From: Mesorhizobium sp. NFR06
GTDB lineage: Bacteria > Pseudomonadota > Alphaproteobacteria > Rhizobiales > Rhizobiaceae
Direction: 5' to 3'
DNA length: 64,000 nt
NCBI RefSeq assembly: GCF_900115245.1
Contig: NZ_FOVT01000003.1
Location: 1-64,000 of the forward strand
Shown here: one piece after another, positions 26,072 through 36,812 of the stretch
How positions within the stretch are numbered: position 1 is the first letter of the stretch
Layout: the number at the start of each line of letters is the position of its first letter
Notes under the pieces: model-generated
Seen by the model: the letters and a program-made list of their open reading frames with translations, nothing else
Database searches by the model: none
What the model was told of the DNA's origin: nothing
Program-made: the position numbers and the translations under genes

Positions 26072-26472
26072 GCCTGCTCCAGTTCGACGAGCGTGCCGAA
26101 GAAATCCTTGGGATGCAAAAACAGCACCGGCTTGCCATGCGCGCCCGTCCTGGGGTTGCCGTCGCCCAGCACGCGCGCGCCGCTTGCCTTCAAACGGTCG
26201 CGGGCAGCCAGGATATCGTCGACCTCGTAGCAGACATGATGCATGCCGCCCGAAGGATTCTTCTCCAGGAACGCCGCGATCGGCGAGGCATCGCCCAGCG
26301 GCTCCAGCAACTCGATCTTGGTGTTGCCGACATCGACGAACACCACGCTCACGCCATGCTCCGGCAGCGCCTGCGGCTCGCTCAATCGCGCGCCGAGCGT
26401 ATCGCGGTAGGCGGCCGTTGCCGCGGCCAGATCGGGCACGGCAAGCGCGACATGATTCAAGCGTCCAAGCAT
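26068..26472 (-). CDS. mce: Methylmalonyl-CoA epimerase
   Basis: Mce interconverts (S)- and (R)-methylmalonyl-CoA in propionyl-CoA oxidation. The 134-residue vicinal-oxygen-chelate protein starts MLGRLNHVALAVPDLAAATA, with metal ligands in NHVALAV (His), MHHVCYEVDDI (His) and LVELEQA (Glu) and the family stretch KIELLEPLGDASPIAAFLEK. Length is standard. It lies 108 bases downstream of the RNase J gene and overlaps the DUF1467 gene, an arrangement conserved in rhizobia. Confidence 0.94.
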   Translation of the reverse strand: MLGRLNHVALAVPDLAAATAAYRDTLGARLSEPQALPEHGVSVVFVDVGNTKIELLEPLGDASPIAAFLEKNPSGGMHHVCYEVDDILAARDRLKASGARVLGDGNPRTGAHGKPVLFLHPKDFFGTLVELEQA

Positions 26473-26487
26473 TGGCGGTTTTCCTCA

Positions 26488-26559
26488 GGCAGTAGGCAGA
26501 AGGCAAGAAGCAAATCTGGCGAACTAAAAAAGCAATCGCCTTTCCTATTGCCTACTGCC
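26488..26559. repeat. Inverted heptamer-rich repeat between the RNase J gene and mce
   Basis: GGCAGTAGGCA (26488-26498) is complementary to TGCCTACTGCC (26549-26559), and the flanks contain further copies of the GCCTACT/AGTAGGC heptamer. The arms enclose an A-rich loop of 50 bases. This could form a long hairpin in the intercistronic message and influence processing; that is inference. Confidence 0.7.
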
Positions 26560-26580
26560 TAATCCCTACAGCCTACTCCT

Positions 26581-28251
26581 TCATCTCGTCACAAACACCG
26601 TCACCAGCGGCTTCTTGCCCCAGGCTTCGTTGGCTGCGCCGCGCACGGCCCGGCGCACGGCTTCCTGCACCAGATCGAGGTCCTTTCGGCGCTGCCGCGG
26701 GATGGAGTCCACCGCGCCGACTGCCGCATCGAGCATCAGGTCCTCCAGCGTCTCGCCGCGGGCGTCGGCCTCGGCAACGCCGATCGCCACCAGATCGGGG
26801 TCGCCGGCCAGCTCGTATTTGTCGTCGAGCACGACATTGACCGCGACATGGCCGGCGAAGGACAGCTTGCGGCGGTCGCGTATGCCCATCGCCTGGTCGG
26901 TGCCGATCAGCAGGCCGTCCTTGTAGACCCGGCCGAACGGCACCTGGTCGATGATCGTCGCCGGGCCTGGCCAGAGTCTGAGCATATCGCCGTCGCGCAC
27001 CTGCGCCACCTGGCCGATGCCCGACATCGACATCAGCGAACCCTGCGCCACCAGATGCGCCGCCTCGCCATGCACGGGAACGCCGATCTGCGGCCGCACC
27101 CATTCATACATCTTGCGCAATTCGCTGCGGCGCGGATGGCCGGAGACATGCACCAGCGCGTCGCCGTCCTCGATGATCTTCATGCCGAGGTCGATCAGCC
27201 GGTTCTTGATCTCCAGGATCGCCTTCTCATTGCCGGGAATGGTGCGCGAGGAGAACACCACCGTGTCGCCGGCCGTCAGCGCCACCGACTTCATCTCGTC
27301 GCGCGACATCTTTGCAAGCGCGGCCAGCGGCTCGCCCTGGCTGCCCGTGCAGATGACCACCAGGTTCTCGCGCGGGATATAGCCATAATCTTCCTCGGAG
27401 ATGAACTCCGGAAGGCCGTCCATGTAGCCGAGCTCGCCCGCGACATCGATGACGCGCTTCAGCGAGCGGCCGAGCACCAGGCATTGCCGGCCGGCATCGC
27501 GCGCCGCCCTGGCGATCGAGACGATGCGCCCGACATTGGAGGAGAAGGTGGTGACCGCGACACGGCCCTTGGCGCTTTCGATGACGCCCTTGAGGCCCTC
27601 GCCGACCGCCACTTCCGACGGCGACTCCCCTTCCCTCAGCGCATTGGTGGAATCGCAGATCAGCGCCAGCACGCCCTTGTCGCCATAGGCGCGAAAACGC
27701 GCCTCGTCGGTTTTCGGGCCGATCGTCGGCGCCGGGTCGATCTTCCAGTCGCCGGTGTGGATCACGGTGCCGGCCGGCGTGGTGATCGCCAGCGACATCG
27801 GCTCGGGGATCGAATGCGCAACCGGGATCGCCTCGATCTCGAAAGGTCCGATGGTAAACTTTTCGCCGGCTCGATAAATCACTGCCGGAATCTTCGGGGC
27901 GTTCTGCTCGCCCTGCCGCTTGGCTTCCAGCAGGCCGGCGGTGAACGGCGTCATCCAGACCGGCGCCTTCAGCCTCGGCCAGATGTCGAGCAGCGCGCCG
28001 TAATGGTCCTCATGCGCGTGGGTGATGACGATGCCGCGCAGGCGGTCGAGGTTCTCCTCGATGAAGCGCGTATCGGGCAGGATGAGATCGACGCCTGGAT
28101 GTGCCGAGTCCGGGAAGGTGACGCCGACATCGACCACGATCCACTCGCGCGCGTCAGCCGGCCCGTAGCCGTAGAGGGCGAAGTTCATGCCGATCTCGCC
28201 GACGCCGCCCAGCGGTGCGAAAACGAGTTCGGCGTTTTCCTTATTCGCCAT
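26581..28251 (-). CDS. rnj: Ribonuclease J
   Basis: RNase J is a beta-CASP metallo-beta-lactamase nuclease with endo- and 5'-3' exonuclease activity in RNA maturation. The 556-residue protein has the metal-binding HAHEDHYGAL motif (HxHxDH), HTGDWKIDPAP, the beta-CASP segment SNVGRIVSIARAARDAGR, and the C-terminal domain with VHVSGHPRRSELRKMYEWVRP. I start at 28251 (MANKENAELVFAPLGG) because the conserved domain begins directly; the frame to 28287 adds 12 basic residues. It lies between birA and mce in the conserved block downstream of nuoN. Confidence 0.94.
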   Translation of the reverse strand: MANKENAELVFAPLGGVGEIGMNFALYGYGPADAREWIVVDVGVTFPDSAHPGVDLILPDTRFIEENLDRLRGIVITHAHEDHYGALLDIWPRLKAPVWMTPFTAGLLEAKRQGEQNAPKIPAVIYRAGEKFTIGPFEIEAIPVAHSIPEPMSLAITTPAGTVIHTGDWKIDPAPTIGPKTDEARFRAYGDKGVLALICDSTNALREGESPSEVAVGEGLKGVIESAKGRVAVTTFSSNVGRIVSIARAARDAGRQCLVLGRSLKRVIDVAGELGYMDGLPEFISEEDYGYIPRENLVVICTGSQGEPLAALAKMSRDEMKSVALTAGDTVVFSSRTIPGNEKAILEIKNRLIDLGMKIIEDGDALVHVSGHPRRSELRKMYEWVRPQIGVPVHGEAAHLVAQGSLMSMSGIGQVAQVRDGDMLRLWPGPATIIDQVPFGRVYKDGLLIGTDQAMGIRDRRKLSFAGHVAVNVVLDDKYELAGDPDLVAIGVAEADARGETLEDLMLDAAVGAVDSIPRQRRKDLDLVQEAVRRAVRGAANEAWGKKPLVTVFVTR

Positions 28252-28347
28252 GAATTCTTTCCTTCCTGGCCGCTTCGGCCAAGCCAATCGAGCAATTCCA
28301 GGAAAGGTGTCTAACGTTTTTCCATCGGGAATTGCGCAAAAACAAAA

Positions 28348-29169
28348 CTAGACCCGCGCCGAGGCGACGGCGCCGAAATGCACGTCGCCGGCCGCGATCG
28401 TCAGAACCGATCCGTCATCGTCGCGGATCACGAAACGGCAGTCCTCGTCAATGGTTTCGAAGACGCCGCGCACGACATTGCCGTCAATTCTGACAGCAAC
28501 CTCACCGCCAAGGCCTGCCGCGCGGCCAAGCCACCTGTTTCTGATGGCATTGAGCCCGCGTCCCTCATCCCACAGCCTGGCATTCTGGCTCCAGGCGTCC
28601 GACAGCGCCAGGAACAGGGTTTCGGCATCGCAATCGGCGCCCAGCGCCTGCAGCGACGTCGCCGGATAAGGCAAATCCGGCGGATAGGCCACGACATTGA
28701 CGCCGATGCCGACGGCAACCGCGAAACGGCCACCTTCCAGCATGGTCGATTCAAGCAATATGCCGGCAAGCTTGGCGCCCGCGGCCAGCACATCGTTCGG
28801 CCATTTCAGCTCGAAACGGTTGCGGCCCTGGCTGGCGCCATCGACGGCGACGGCGATCCGACCCTTCGGCACGACGGCGTCGAGCGCATCGGCGAGCGCA
28901 AGGCCGGCGACAAAGCCAAGCGTCGCTGCAAGCCTTAGCTCGCCACCGGGCACCAGCAGCAGCGTCGCCGCCAGATTGCCTTCGGGCGTCGCCCAGACGC
29001 GGCCGCGCCGGCCGCGGCCGCTATCCTGCCTTTTGGTGACGACCCACAGCTTGCCGGGATCGCCGGCGCGCGCATGGTCCAGCGCCAAGCTGTTGGTGGA
29101 ACCGACGCTGTCATGCGCCTCGAGCCGGAACCCCTCCGACGCCGCGGTTGGAGCCAGCCGAAATGCCAT
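28348..29169 (-). CDS. birA: Biotin--[acetyl-CoA-carboxylase] ligase
   Basis: BirA activates biotin as biotinyl-AMP and attaches it to the carboxylase carrier protein. The 273-residue protein contains the substrate-binding SVGSTNSLALDHA, the flexible biotin-binding loop SGRGRRGRVWATPEGNLAATLLL and FELKWPNDVLAAGAKLAGIL with the catalytic lysine. There is no N-terminal winged helix, so this is the non-repressor type. Start at 29169 (MAFRLAPTAASEG) leaves four bases after the nuoN stop; the alternative at 29205 would overlap nuoN. Terminal part of the nuo operon by spacing. Confidence 0.92.
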   Translation of the reverse strand: MAFRLAPTAASEGFRLEAHDSVGSTNSLALDHARAGDPGKLWVVTKRQDSGRGRRGRVWATPEGNLAATLLLVPGGELRLAATLGFVAGLALADALDAVVPKGRIAVAVDGASQGRNRFELKWPNDVLAAGAKLAGILLESTMLEGGRFAVAVGIGVNVVAYPPDLPYPATSLQALGADCDAETLFLALSDAWSQNARLWDEGRGLNAIRNRWLGRAAGLGGEVAVRIDGNVVRGVFETIDEDCRFVIRDDDGSVLTIAAGDVHFGAVASARV

Positions 29170-29173
29170 CCCG

Positions 29174-30610
29174 TTAGAAGAATGTCTTCGCGGCGGCTTC
29201 GGCATAGCTGCCGATCGGCCCGCCGATCAGCACATAGAACAGCACGAAGGCGCCGCTGACGCCGAGCACGAGGCGCAGCTCGCTGGCCATCGGCACGAAG
29301 CCGCCGACCGGCTCGTCGAACCACATGATCTTGATGATGCGCAGGTAATAATAGGCGCCCACCACCGAGGCCAGCACGCCGATGATCGCCAGGGCGTAGA
29401 GATGCGCGTTGATGGCGGCCAGGAACACGTACCACTTCCCCCAGAACCCGGCGAGCGGCGGAATGCCGGCCAGCGAGAACATCAGGATTGTCAGGATGGT
29501 GGCCATGATCGGATTGGTCGAGGCGAGGCCGGCAAGATCGCTGATCTGCTCGACATTGCCCTCCTTGCGCCGCATGGCGAGGATGAAGGCGAAGGTACCG
29601 AGCGTCATCACCAGATAGATCAGCATGTAGATGGCGACGCCGCGCACGCCGGCCTGGCTGTTGGCGGCGAGGCCGACCAGCGCGTAGCCCATATGGCCGA
29701 TCGAGGAATAGGCCATCAGGCGCTTGATGTTGGTCTGGCCGATGGCCGCGAAGGCCCCGAGCGCCATCGAGGCGATCGAAATGAAGACGACGATCTGCTG
29801 CCAGTCCGCCGCGATCGGCCTGAACGCGCCCATGGTGACCCGCACGATCAGCGCCATCGCCGCCATCTTCGGCGCTGCCGCCAGGAAGGCGGTGATCGGC
29901 GTCGGCGCGCCTTCATAGACGTCCGGGGTCCACATGTGGAACGGCACGGCCGAGATCTTGAAGGCCAGGCCGGCAAGCACGAACACCAGGCCGAAGACGA
30001 GGCCGAGCTGGCGCTCGCCGCCGCCCAGCGCCGTCGCGATCTCCTGGAAGCCGGTGTTGCCGGTGTAGCCGTAGACGAGGCTGATGCCGTAGAGCAGCAT
30101 GCCCGACGACAACGCGCCGAGGACGAAATACTTCAGTCCCGCCTCGGTCGAGCGCAGATTGTCGCGGTTGATCGCCGCCAGCACATAGATCGCCAGCGAC
30201 TGCAGTTCGAGCCCGAGATAGAGCCCGATCATGCCGTTGGCCGAGATCATCAAAAGCATGCCGAGCGTGCAGAGCACGATCAGCACCGGATATTCGAACT
30301 TGTCGAAATGCTCCTGCCTGGCGAAGCGCATCGACATAACGAGCGTCACCGCCGAACCGATCAACGCCAGCATCTTCATGAAGCGGCTGAAGGAATCCTG
30401 GACGAAGGCGCTGCCATAGGCGGCCCCCTCTCCGCTCGAGAGGGCCAGCCACAGGCCCGCGACGACAAGCACCGCGACCGCGAGCCCGGTCACCGTCATC
30501 GTGTTGTTGGTGCGCGAATAGGCTCCGATCATCAGGAGCACGAGCGCGCCGGCGGCGAGGATCAGTTCCGGCGTCGAGAGTGAAAGGCTGGAGAGAAGGT
30601 CCGGCGTCAT
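29174..30610 (-). CDS. nuoN: NADH-quinone oxidoreductase subunit N
   Basis: NuoN is one of three antiporter-like proton-pumping subunits of the membrane arm of complex I. The 478-residue protein has about fourteen hydrophobic segments and the conserved charged residues within them, including the lysine in the [18 protein letters not shown] region and the [10 protein letters not shown] and [13 protein letters not shown] motifs of the Mrp-antiporter superfamily. Length is normal. It is the last nuo gene, 13 bases after nuoM and four before birA. Confidence 0.96.
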   Translation of the reverse strand: MTPDLLSSLSLSTPELILAAGALVLLMIGAYSRTNNTMTVTGLAVAVLVVAGLWLALSSGEGAAYGSAFVQDSFSRFMKMLALIGSAVTLVMSMRFARQEHFDKFEYPVLIVLCTLGMLLMISANGMIGLYLGLELQSLAIYVLAAINRDNLRSTEAGLKYFVLGALSSGMLLYGISLVYGYTGNTGFQEIATALGGGERQLGLVFGLVFVLAGLAFKISAVPFHMWTPDVYEGAPTPITAFLAAAPKMAAMALIVRVTMGAFRPIAADWQQIVVFISIASMALGAFAAIGQTNIKRLMAYSSIGHMGYALVGLAANSQAGVRGVAIYMLIYLVMTLGTFAFILAMRRKEGNVEQISDLAGLASTNPIMATILTILMFSLAGIPPLAGFWGKWYVFLAAINAHLYALAIIGVLASVVGAYYYLRIIKIMWFDEPVGGFVPMASELRLVLGVSGAFVLFYVLIGGPIGSYAEAAAKTFF

Positions 30611-30623
30611 GGTTTATCCCCAG

Positions 30624-32129
30624 TCAGTTCGCCGCCGCGGTCTGCGCGGAATTGATGGATGCGGTGACGTTGGTGACGAGCGCCTTGACCGATTGGGCCG
30701 TCGCGTCGAACACCGGCGCCGGGTAGACGCCGAAGAAGATGACCAGCACCACCAGCGGATAGATGATCGCCTTCTCGCGCGTCGACAGGTCGAGCAGGTT
30801 CTTCAGGCTGTCCTTGGTCAGCGCGCCGAAGATCACCCGGCGATAGAGCCAGAGCGCGTAAGCCGCCGACAGGATGACGCCGGTGGCGGCAAAGAAGGCC
30901 ACCCAGGTGTTCACCCGGAACACGCCGAGCATGGTCAGGAACTCGCCGACGAAGCCGCTGGTGCCCGGGAGCCCGACATTGGCCATGGTGAAGATCATGA
31001 ACACGGCGGCGTATTTCGGCATGTTGTTGACCAAGCCGCCATAGGCGTCGATCTCACGCGTGTGCATGCGGTCGTAGATGACGCCCACGCATAGGAACAG
31101 CGCGCCCGAAACCAGGCCGTGACTGAGCATCTGGAAGATCGCGCCCTGCACACCCTCCTGGTTCATCGCGAAAATGCCCATGGTGACGAAGCCCATATGG
31201 GCGACCGACGAATAGGCGATCAGCTTCTTCATGTCCTCCTGCATCAGCGCCACCAGCGAGGTGTAGATGATGGCGACGACCGACAGCGTGAAGATCAGCG
31301 GCGCAAACATCGCCGACGCTTCCGGGAACATCGGCAGCGAGAAGCGCAGGAAACCGTACCCGCCCATCTTCAAGAGGATGGCGGCCAGGATGACTGAGCC
31401 CGCCGTCGGCGCCTCGACATGCGCATCGGGCAGCCAGGTGTGCACCGGCCACATCGGCATCTTCACCGCAAAGGAGGCGAAGAAGGCGAGCCACAGCCAG
31501 GTCTGCATGTTGGCGGGGAAGTGATGCGTCAGCAGCGTGGTGATGTCGGTGGTGCCAGACTGGAAGAACATCGCCATGATGGCGAGCAGCATCAGCACCG
31601 AGCCGGCCAGCGTATAGAGGAAGAACTTGAACGAGGCATAGACGCGCCGCTTGCCGCCCCAGACGCCGATGATGATGAACATCGGGATCAGGCCCGCCTC
31701 GAAGAAGACGTAGAACAAAACGATGTCGAGCGCGCAGAACACGCCGATCATCAGCGTCTCGAGGATCAGGAAGGCGATCATATAGGCCTTGACCCGCTTC
31801 GAGATCGCGTCCCACGAGGCCAGGATGCAGAGCGGCATCAGGAAGGTGGTCAGGATGACGAACAGCATCGAGATGCCGTCGACGCCCATGTGGTAGGAAA
31901 TGCCCGAATCCAGCCAGGCGTGTTTCTCCACGAACTGAAAGCCGGACTGCGAATTGTCAAAGCCCTTCCAGATGAACAGCGACACCACGAAAGTGAACGC
32001 CGTCGTGATGAAGGCGATCGAGCGGATGTTGCGGCGCGCGTTTTCGCTGTCGTCGCTGATCGGCAAAATGAGCAGAACACCAACCAGCGGCAGGAAGGTG
32101 ACCAGCGAGAGGATTGGCCAGTCGGTCAT
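30624..32129 (-). CDS. nuoM: NADH-quinone oxidoreductase subunit M
   Basis: NuoM is an antiporter-like subunit of the proton-translocating arm. The 501-residue sequence starts [20 protein letters not shown] and contains the typical [24 protein letters not shown] segment ([14 protein letters not shown]), [13 protein letters not shown] and the GPLxxxHG-equivalent [16 protein letters not shown]. About fourteen membrane helices are visible. Its ATG overlaps the nuoL stop by one base. No irregularities were seen. Confidence 0.96.
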   Translation of the reverse strand: MTDWPILSLVTFLPLVGVLLILPISDDSENARRNIRSIAFITTAFTFVVSLFIWKGFDNSQSGFQFVEKHAWLDSGISYHMGVDGISMLFVILTTFLMPLCILASWDAISKRVKAYMIAFLILETLMIGVFCALDIVLFYVFFEAGLIPMFIIIGVWGGKRRVYASFKFFLYTLAGSVLMLLAIMAMFFQSGTTDITTLLTHHFPANMQTWLWLAFFASFAVKMPMWPVHTWLPDAHVEAPTAGSVILAAILLKMGGYGFLRFSLPMFPEASAMFAPLIFTLSVVAIIYTSLVALMQEDMKKLIAYSSVAHMGFVTMGIFAMNQEGVQGAIFQMLSHGLVSGALFLCVGVIYDRMHTREIDAYGGLVNNMPKYAAVFMIFTMANVGLPGTSGFVGEFLTMLGVFRVNTWVAFFAATGVILSAAYALWLYRRVIFGALTKDSLKNLLDLSTREKAIIYPLVVLVIFFGVYPAPVFDATAQSVKALVTNVTASINSAQTAAAN

Positions 32130-34102
32130 CAGAGCATCATCCAGGTGACGAGAGCGGCCACGCCGATCAGCATGGCGAAGGCATAGTGGTAGAGATAGCC
32201 GGTCTGCAGCTTGACGACCCGGTTGGTGACGTCGACGACGCGCGCCGAAACGCCGTCGGGACCAAGCCCGTCGATGACGGCGCCGTCACCGGTCTTCCAC
32301 AGGAACCTGCCGAGGCGTTTTGCGGGCCGCACGAACAGGAAATCGTACAGCTCGTCGAAGTACCACTTGTTGAGCAGGAAGCCGTAGAGCAGGCGATGAT
32401 TGGCGGCGACGCTTCGCGGCAGTTCCGGCGAGCGGATGTAGAACTTCCAGGCGACCGCCAGGCCGATCAGCATGGCGACGAACGGCGCCAGTTCCACCCA
32501 AAGCGGCAACTCGTGGATCTCATGCAGGATGTGGTTGTCCGGCAGCGTGAACAGCGATGCCTTCCAGAATTCGGCATAGCCCTCGCCGATGAAGGCGCCG
32601 TGGAAGATGATGCCCGCAAACAGCGCGCCTGCGGCCAGCACATAAAGCGGCACCAGCATCACCGGCGGCGATTCGTGGACGTGATGCATGACCTCGTGGC
32701 TGGCACGTGGCTCGCCGTGGAAGGTCATGAAAATCAGCCGCCAGGAATAGAAGCTGGTGAAGCAGGCGGCGACCACGAGCAGGATGAAGGCGAAAGCCGC
32801 GACCGCGTTGTGGCTGGCAAACGAGGTCTCGATGATGGCGTCCTTGGAGAAGAAGCCGGCGGTGCCGATCACCGTAGCCGGAATGCCGACGCCGGTCAGC
32901 GCCAGCGTGCCGATCACCATCATCCAGTAGGTGGCGGGGATGAGCTTCCCCAGGCCGCCCATCTTGCGCATGTCCTGCTCGTCGGAGACGGCGTGGATGA
33001 CCGAGCCCGAACCGAGGAACAGCAGCGCCTTGAAGAAAGCATGCGTGAACAGATGGAAGATCGCCGCGCCATAGGCGCCGACGCCGAGCGCGACGAACAT
33101 GTAGCCGAGCTGCGAGCAGGTCGAATAGGCGATGACGCGCTTGATGTCGTTCTGGACGAGGCCGACGGTCGCCGCGAAGAAGGCGGTGAAGGCGCCGATG
33201 AAAGTGACGACGGTCAGCGCCGAATGCGACAGCTCGAACAGCGGCGAGAGCCTGGCCAGCATGAACACGCCGGCCGTCACCATGGTCGCGGCATGGATCA
33301 GTGCCGAGACGGGCGTCGGGCCCTCCATGGCGTCCGGCAGCCAGGTGTGCAGCGGCACCTGCGCCGACTTGCCCATGGCGCCCATGAAGAGCAGCAGGCA
33401 GACCACCGTCAGCGCCGACTGCTTGTCGAGCGCGTGGCCGAGGAAAGTGAGCACGCCGGCGCCCGCCGGTGCGCCCTCGGCCGGCAGGAACGATGCCGCA
33501 TTGGCAAACACGGTGCTCAGATTGACCGAGCCGAACAGCACGAACACGCCGAAGATGCCGAGCGCGAAGCCGAAGTCGCCGACGCGGTTGACGACGAAAG
33601 CCTTGATCGCTGCCGCATTGGCCGACGGCTTCTTGTACCAGAAGCCGATCAGCAGGTAGGAGGCGAGACCGACGCCTTCCCAGCCGAAGAACATCTGGAC
33701 GAGATTGTCGGCCGTCACCAGCATCAGCATGGCGAAGGTGAACAGCGACAGATAGGCGAAGAAGCGCGGCCGGTCCGGATCGTGGTGCATATAGCCGATC
33801 GAATAGATGTGAACCAGCGACGACACGGTGTTGACGACGACCAGCATCACCACCGTCAGCGTGTCGATCCTCAGCGCCCAGGCGGCGTCGATGCCGCCCG
33901 ACTGGATCCAGCGCAGCACCGGCACGGTGAACACCTCGCCATGGCCGAAGCCGACGGTGAAGAAGGCGATCCAGGACAGCACCGCCGCGACCACCAGGAA
34001 GCCGGAGGTGATGTATTCGGAGGCCTTGGCGCCGAGCGAATTGCCGAACAGGCCGACAATCAGGAAGCCAAGCAGCGGAAGGAAGACGATAGCCTGATAC
34101 AT
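32129..34102 (-). CDS. nuoL: NADH-quinone oxidoreductase subunit L
   Basis: NuoL is the distal antiporter-like subunit, recognisable by its extended C-terminal helix that braces the membrane arm. The 657-residue protein starts [20 protein letters not shown] and has [36 protein letters not shown] and [20 protein letters not shown] with the conserved pumping lysines and histidines. The C-terminal quarter (from about residue 500) carries the traverse helix and an anchoring helix. The start at 34102 is preferred over 34117, which would run into the region just before nuoK's stop. Confidence 0.96.
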   Translation of the reverse strand: MYQAIVFLPLLGFLIVGLFGNSLGAKASEYITSGFLVVAAVLSWIAFFTVGFGHGEVFTVPVLRWIQSGGIDAAWALRIDTLTVVMLVVVNTVSSLVHIYSIGYMHHDPDRPRFFAYLSLFTFAMLMLVTADNLVQMFFGWEGVGLASYLLIGFWYKKPSANAAAIKAFVVNRVGDFGFALGIFGVFVLFGSVNLSTVFANAASFLPAEGAPAGAGVLTFLGHALDKQSALTVVCLLLFMGAMGKSAQVPLHTWLPDAMEGPTPVSALIHAATMVTAGVFMLARLSPLFELSHSALTVVTFIGAFTAFFAATVGLVQNDIKRVIAYSTCSQLGYMFVALGVGAYGAAIFHLFTHAFFKALLFLGSGSVIHAVSDEQDMRKMGGLGKLIPATYWMMVIGTLALTGVGIPATVIGTAGFFSKDAIIETSFASHNAVAAFAFILLVVAACFTSFYSWRLIFMTFHGEPRASHEVMHHVHESPPVMLVPLYVLAAGALFAGIIFHGAFIGEGYAEFWKASLFTLPDNHILHEIHELPLWVELAPFVAMLIGLAVAWKFYIRSPELPRSVAANHRLLYGFLLNKWYFDELYDFLFVRPAKRLGRFLWKTGDGAVIDGLGPDGVSARVVDVTNRVVKLQTGYLYHYAFAMLIGVAALVTWMML

Positions 34103-34113
34103 GGTGGTTCCCG

Positions 34114-34422
34114 TCAACCCTTCATCGAGCTCACGTCTTCGACCGCGATCGAACCGCGGTTGCGGAAGAAGACGACAAGAATGGCAAGACCGATCGCCGC
34201 CTCGGCGGCCGCGACCGTCAGTACGAACAGGGCGAAAACCTGTCCGACGAGGTCATGCAGCGCGGCCGAGAAAGCGACGAAGTTGATGTTGACCGCAAGC
34301 AGGATGAGCTCGATCGACATCAGGATGACGATGATGTTGCGGCGGTTCAGGAAAATGCCGAACACGCCGAGCGTGAACAGGATCGCCGATACCGTCAGAT
34401 AATGTGCAATGCCGACGACCAT
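34114..34422 (-). CDS. nuoK: NADH-quinone oxidoreductase subunit K
   Basis: NuoK is a small three-helix subunit that contributes two essential glutamates to the proton path. The 102-residue protein shows helices around [40 protein letters not shown] (with the conserved Glu) and [20 protein letters not shown] (second Glu). It starts one base after the nuoJ stop and ends 12 bases before nuoL. Confidence 0.96.
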   Translation of the reverse strand: MVVGIAHYLTVSAILFTLGVFGIFLNRRNIIVILMSIELILLAVNINFVAFSAALHDLVGQVFALFVLTVAAAEAAIGLAILVVFFRNRGSIAVEDVSSMKG

Positions 34423-34423
34423 C

Positions 34424-35044
34424 TCAGATGCCCTCGCCCGATTTGACCTTGCGGATTTCCATGCCTGTCGCCGGCGTGCGGCCGACCTGGGCGGCGATCG
34501 ACTGCCGCTTGACGCCCTCCTTGTGGCGCAGCGTCAGCACGATGGCGCCGATCATGGCGACCAGCAGCACCAGGCCGGCGATCTGGAAGTAGTAGAGGTA
34601 GTCCGTATAGAGGATGTCGCCGAGCGCGGCCGTGTTGGAACGCGTGGCGAGATCCGGCGTCGCCTGCGCAACCGTCGAGGCAAGCTGCGGCGCGAATGTG
34701 TAGCCGCCGAGCACGACGATCAGCTCCGCCGCCAGGATCAGCCCGACCATCGCGCCGATCGGCGCATATTGCAGCGCGCCCTGTTTCATCTCCGCGAAGT
34801 CGACGTCGAGCATCATGACGACGAACAGGAACAGCACCATCACCGCACCGACATAGACGACAAGCAGGATCATCGCCAGGAACTCGGCGCCCGTCAGCAT
34901 GAACAGGCCCGCGGCGTTGAAGAAGGTGAGGATCAGGAACAGCACGGAATGCACGGGGTTGCGCGACGAAATGACCATGAAGGCCGACGCCACGGCGATA
35001 AAGGCGAAGAGGTAGAAGAAGGCCGCCTCTAGTCCACTCAGCAT
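34424..35044 (-). CDS. nuoJ: NADH-quinone oxidoreductase subunit J
   Basis: NuoJ contains the helix whose pi-bulge switches during turnover of complex I. The 206-residue protein from [20 protein letters not shown] has five helices, including [20 protein letters not shown], the conserved third helix. The frame is open further upstream to 35191, but that extension is not hydrophobic and crosses a palindromic repeat, so I start at 35044. Unlike the other nuo genes it is separated from its upstream neighbour nuoI by 231 bases of repeats. Confidence 0.95.
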   Translation of the reverse strand: MLSGLEAAFFYLFAFIAVASAFMVISSRNPVHSVLFLILTFFNAAGLFMLTGAEFLAMILLVVYVGAVMVLFLFVVMMLDVDFAEMKQGALQYAPIGAMVGLILAAELIVVLGGYTFAPQLASTVAQATPDLATRSNTAALGDILYTDYLYYFQIAGLVLLVAMIGAIVLTLRHKEGVKRQSIAAQVGRTPATGMEIRKVKSGEGI

Positions 35045-35132
35045 GGGTTCCCCCGGGTTCCTGTCCGGACATGGCTGATTGCCCTGTCCGATGTTCGCCG
35101 CCGCCTCCGGCTGGCAAAGTTGCGTGTTCCTA

Positions 35133-35180
35133 GCGCATGTTCCGATCGGGTTCAAAGACCCGATCGAAAGAAACATGCGC
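35133..35180. repeat. 48-base palindrome in the nuoJ-nuoI gap
   Basis: GCGCATGTT (35133-35141) pairs with AACATGCGC (35172-35180), and inside it CGATCGGGT (35143-35151) pairs with ACCCGATCG (35158-35166) around a six-base loop. With the AAAG bulge the whole folds as one long hairpin. It resembles the short mobile palindromes common between rhizobial genes. Confidence 0.8.
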
Positions 35181-35200
35181 CACTCTTTCATTCCGAAGGG

Positions 35201-35237
35201 TGATCTTGTCCGAAAGTCTGCAACGTTTCGGGATCAT
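35201..35237. repeat. ATGATCCCGAAA-type intergenic repeat, second copy
   Basis: TGATCTTGTCCGAAAG and CTTTCGGGATCAT-like halves (ending GTTTCGGGATCAT) form an imperfect palindrome of 37 bases. Read in reverse complement it begins ATGATCCCGAAA, the same start as the copy at 8842-8883. This is a widespread Rhizobiales repeat family as far as I recall. Confidence 0.7.
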
Positions 35238-35242
35238 CCTCT

Positions 35243-35262
35243 GGACGAGGCCCCTCCTCGTC
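35243..35262. promoter_or_regulatory. Perfect GC hairpin after nuoI
   Basis: GGACGAGG (35243-35250) and CCTCGTCC (35255-35262) flank a four-base loop, 13 bases beyond the nuoI stop codon on the transcribed strand. There is no T-run, so it is more likely an mRNA-stabilising or partial-termination hairpin than a full terminator within the operon. Confidence 0.55.
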
Positions 35263-35275
35263 CATGCGTCAAATG

Positions 35276-35767
35276 TCAGCGATAGGGCGCGTCGAGCGCG
35301 ATGTTACGCGCCAGCTCCCGCTCCCAGCGATCGCCATTCGCGAGCAGCTTTTCCTTGTTGTAGTAAAGCTCCTCGCGCGTTTCGGTCGCGAATTCGAAAT
35401 TCGGTCCTTCGACGATCGCGTCGACCGGGCAGGCTTCCTGGCAGAAGCCGCAATAGATGCACTTCACCATGTCGATGTCGTAGCGCACGGTGCGGCGCGT
35501 GCCGTCGTTGCGGCGCGGGCCGGCCTCGATGGTGATCGCCTGCGCCGGGCAGATCGCCTCGCAGAGCTTGCAGGCGATGCAGCGTTCCTCGCCGTTCGGA
35601 TAGCGGCGCAGTGCGTGCTCGCCGCGGAAGCGCGGGCTGGTCGGCCCCTTCTCGTGCGGGTAGTTGATCGTCTCCTTCGGCGCGAAGAACTGGCGCATCG
35701 ACAGGAAGAAGGCGCTGACGAAATCCTTCAGCAACAGCGCCTTTGCGGCTTGGCCAAGAGCGGACAT
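35276..35767 (-). CDS. nuoI: NADH-quinone oxidoreductase subunit I
   Basis: NuoI carries clusters N6a and N6b that pass electrons toward NuoB. The 163-residue ferredoxin-like protein has two 4Fe-4S motifs: [15 protein letters not shown] and [16 protein letters not shown]-terminal amphipathic helices anchor it on the membrane arm. The ATG at 35767 overlaps the nuoH stop by one base, and the longer frame to 36025 only re-reads nuoH. Downstream lie 231 bases of palindromes before nuoJ. Confidence 0.97.
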   Translation of the reverse strand: MSALGQAAKALLLKDFVSAFFLSMRQFFAPKETINYPHEKGPTSPRFRGEHALRRYPNGEERCIACKLCEAICPAQAITIEAGPRRNDGTRRTVRYDIDMVKCIYCGFCQEACPVDAIVEGPNFEFATETREELYYNKEKLLANGDRWERELARNIALDAPYR

Positions 35768-36810
35768 CACGCAAACCCCGTGATCTTGAGGAAGGCCGCG
35801 GTGGCCACGACCATGAACAGCGAGATCGGCAGGAAGACTTTCCAGCCCAGCCGCATCAGTTGGTCGTAGCGGTAGCGCGGCACGAAGGCCTTCACCATCG
35901 AGAACATGAAGAAGACCAGGCAGACCTTGAGGACGAACCAGATCAGCCCCGGCACCCAGGTGAAGGGCGCGAAGTTGAACGGGGGCAGCCAGCCGCCGAG
36001 GAACAGGATGGTGGCTAGCGCGCACATCAGCACGACGGCGACATACTCGCCCAGGAAGAAGAGCAGGAACGGCGTCGACGAATATTCGACCATGTGACCG
36101 GCGACCAGCTCCGATTCGGCTTCCACCAGATCGAAGGGCGGACGGTTCGTCTCGGCCAGCGCCGAGATGAAGAACACGATGAACATCGGGAACAGCGACA
36201 ACCAGTGCCAGTCGAGGAAGGTGTTGGGCAGGCCGAGCCGGGTTCCCAGCCCATCCTGCTGCGACAGCACGATGTCGGAGAGGTTGAGCGAGCCGACGGT
36301 GAGCAGCACGGTGACGATGACGAAGCCGATCGAGACTTCGTAGGACACCATCTGCGCGGCCGAGCGCAATGCGCCGAGGAACGGATATTTCGAGTTGGAC
36401 GCCCAGCCGCCCATGATCACGCCGTAGACCTCGAGCGAAGAGATGGCGAAGACATAGAGGATGCCGACATTGATGTTGGCGATCGCCCAGCCCTCATTGA
36501 CCGGAATGACGGCCCAGGCCGAGATCGCCAGCACCGCCGACACCAGCGGCGCCAAAAGGAAGACGCCCTTGTTGGCGCCGGACGGGATCACCGGTTCCTT
36601 GAAGACGAATTTCAACAGGTCGGCGAAGGCCTGCAGCGTGCCCCAGGGGCCGACGACGTTCGGGCCGCGGCGCAGTTGCACCGCCGCCCAGATCTTGCGG
36701 TCGGCATAGAGCACGTAGGCGACGAACACCAGCAGGACGACGATCAGCACGACCGACTTCAGGAGGATCAGCAGCGCCGGCAGCACGTAGAAGGAGAAGA
36801 AGGTGTCCAT
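35767..36810 (-). CDS. nuoH: NADH-quinone oxidoreductase subunit H
   Basis: NuoH forms the junction between the peripheral and membrane arms and part of the quinone chamber. The 347-residue protein has eight helices and conserved motifs [20 protein letters not shown], the acidic loop [20 protein letters not shown] and [15 protein letters not shown] start at 36810 ([14 protein letters not shown]), two bases after the nuoG stop; the frame to 36858 overlaps nuoG. Confidence 0.96.
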   Translation of the reverse strand: MDTFFSFYVLPALLILLKSVVLIVVLLVFVAYVLYADRKIWAAVQLRRGPNVVGPWGTLQAFADLLKFVFKEPVIPSGANKGVFLLAPLVSAVLAISAWAVIPVNEGWAIANINVGILYVFAISSLEVYGVIMGGWASNSKYPFLGALRSAAQMVSYEVSIGFVIVTVLLTVGSLNLSDIVLSQQDGLGTRLGLPNTFLDWHWLSLFPMFIVFFISALAETNRPPFDLVEAESELVAGHMVEYSSTPFLLFFLGEYVAVVLMCALATILFLGGWLPPFNFAPFTWVPGLIWFVLKVCLVFFMFSMVKAFVPRYRYDQLMRLGWKVFLPISLFMVVATAAFLKITGFA

Positions 36811-36812
36811 GC

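Noticed and set aside
25637..26230. Plus-strand 197-codon frame over the sRNA end and DUF1467/mce
   Set aside because: It begins inside the terminator hairpin and continues antisense to two supported genes.
26848..28314. Plus-strand frame of 488 codons opposite the RNase J gene
   Set aside because: Antisense to a gene with all beta-CASP motifs; no domain of its own.
28697..30583. Long plus-strand frame of 628 codons across birA and nuoN
   Set aside because: It is antisense to two clear genes and rich in His/Asp/Arg/Gln, the composition expected from reading hydrophobic GC-rich genes backwards.
32114..34402. Plus-strand frame of 762 codons across nuoL and nuoK
   Set aside because: Antisense shadow of nuoL; low-complexity His/Gln/Asp/Arg composition and no recognisable domain.
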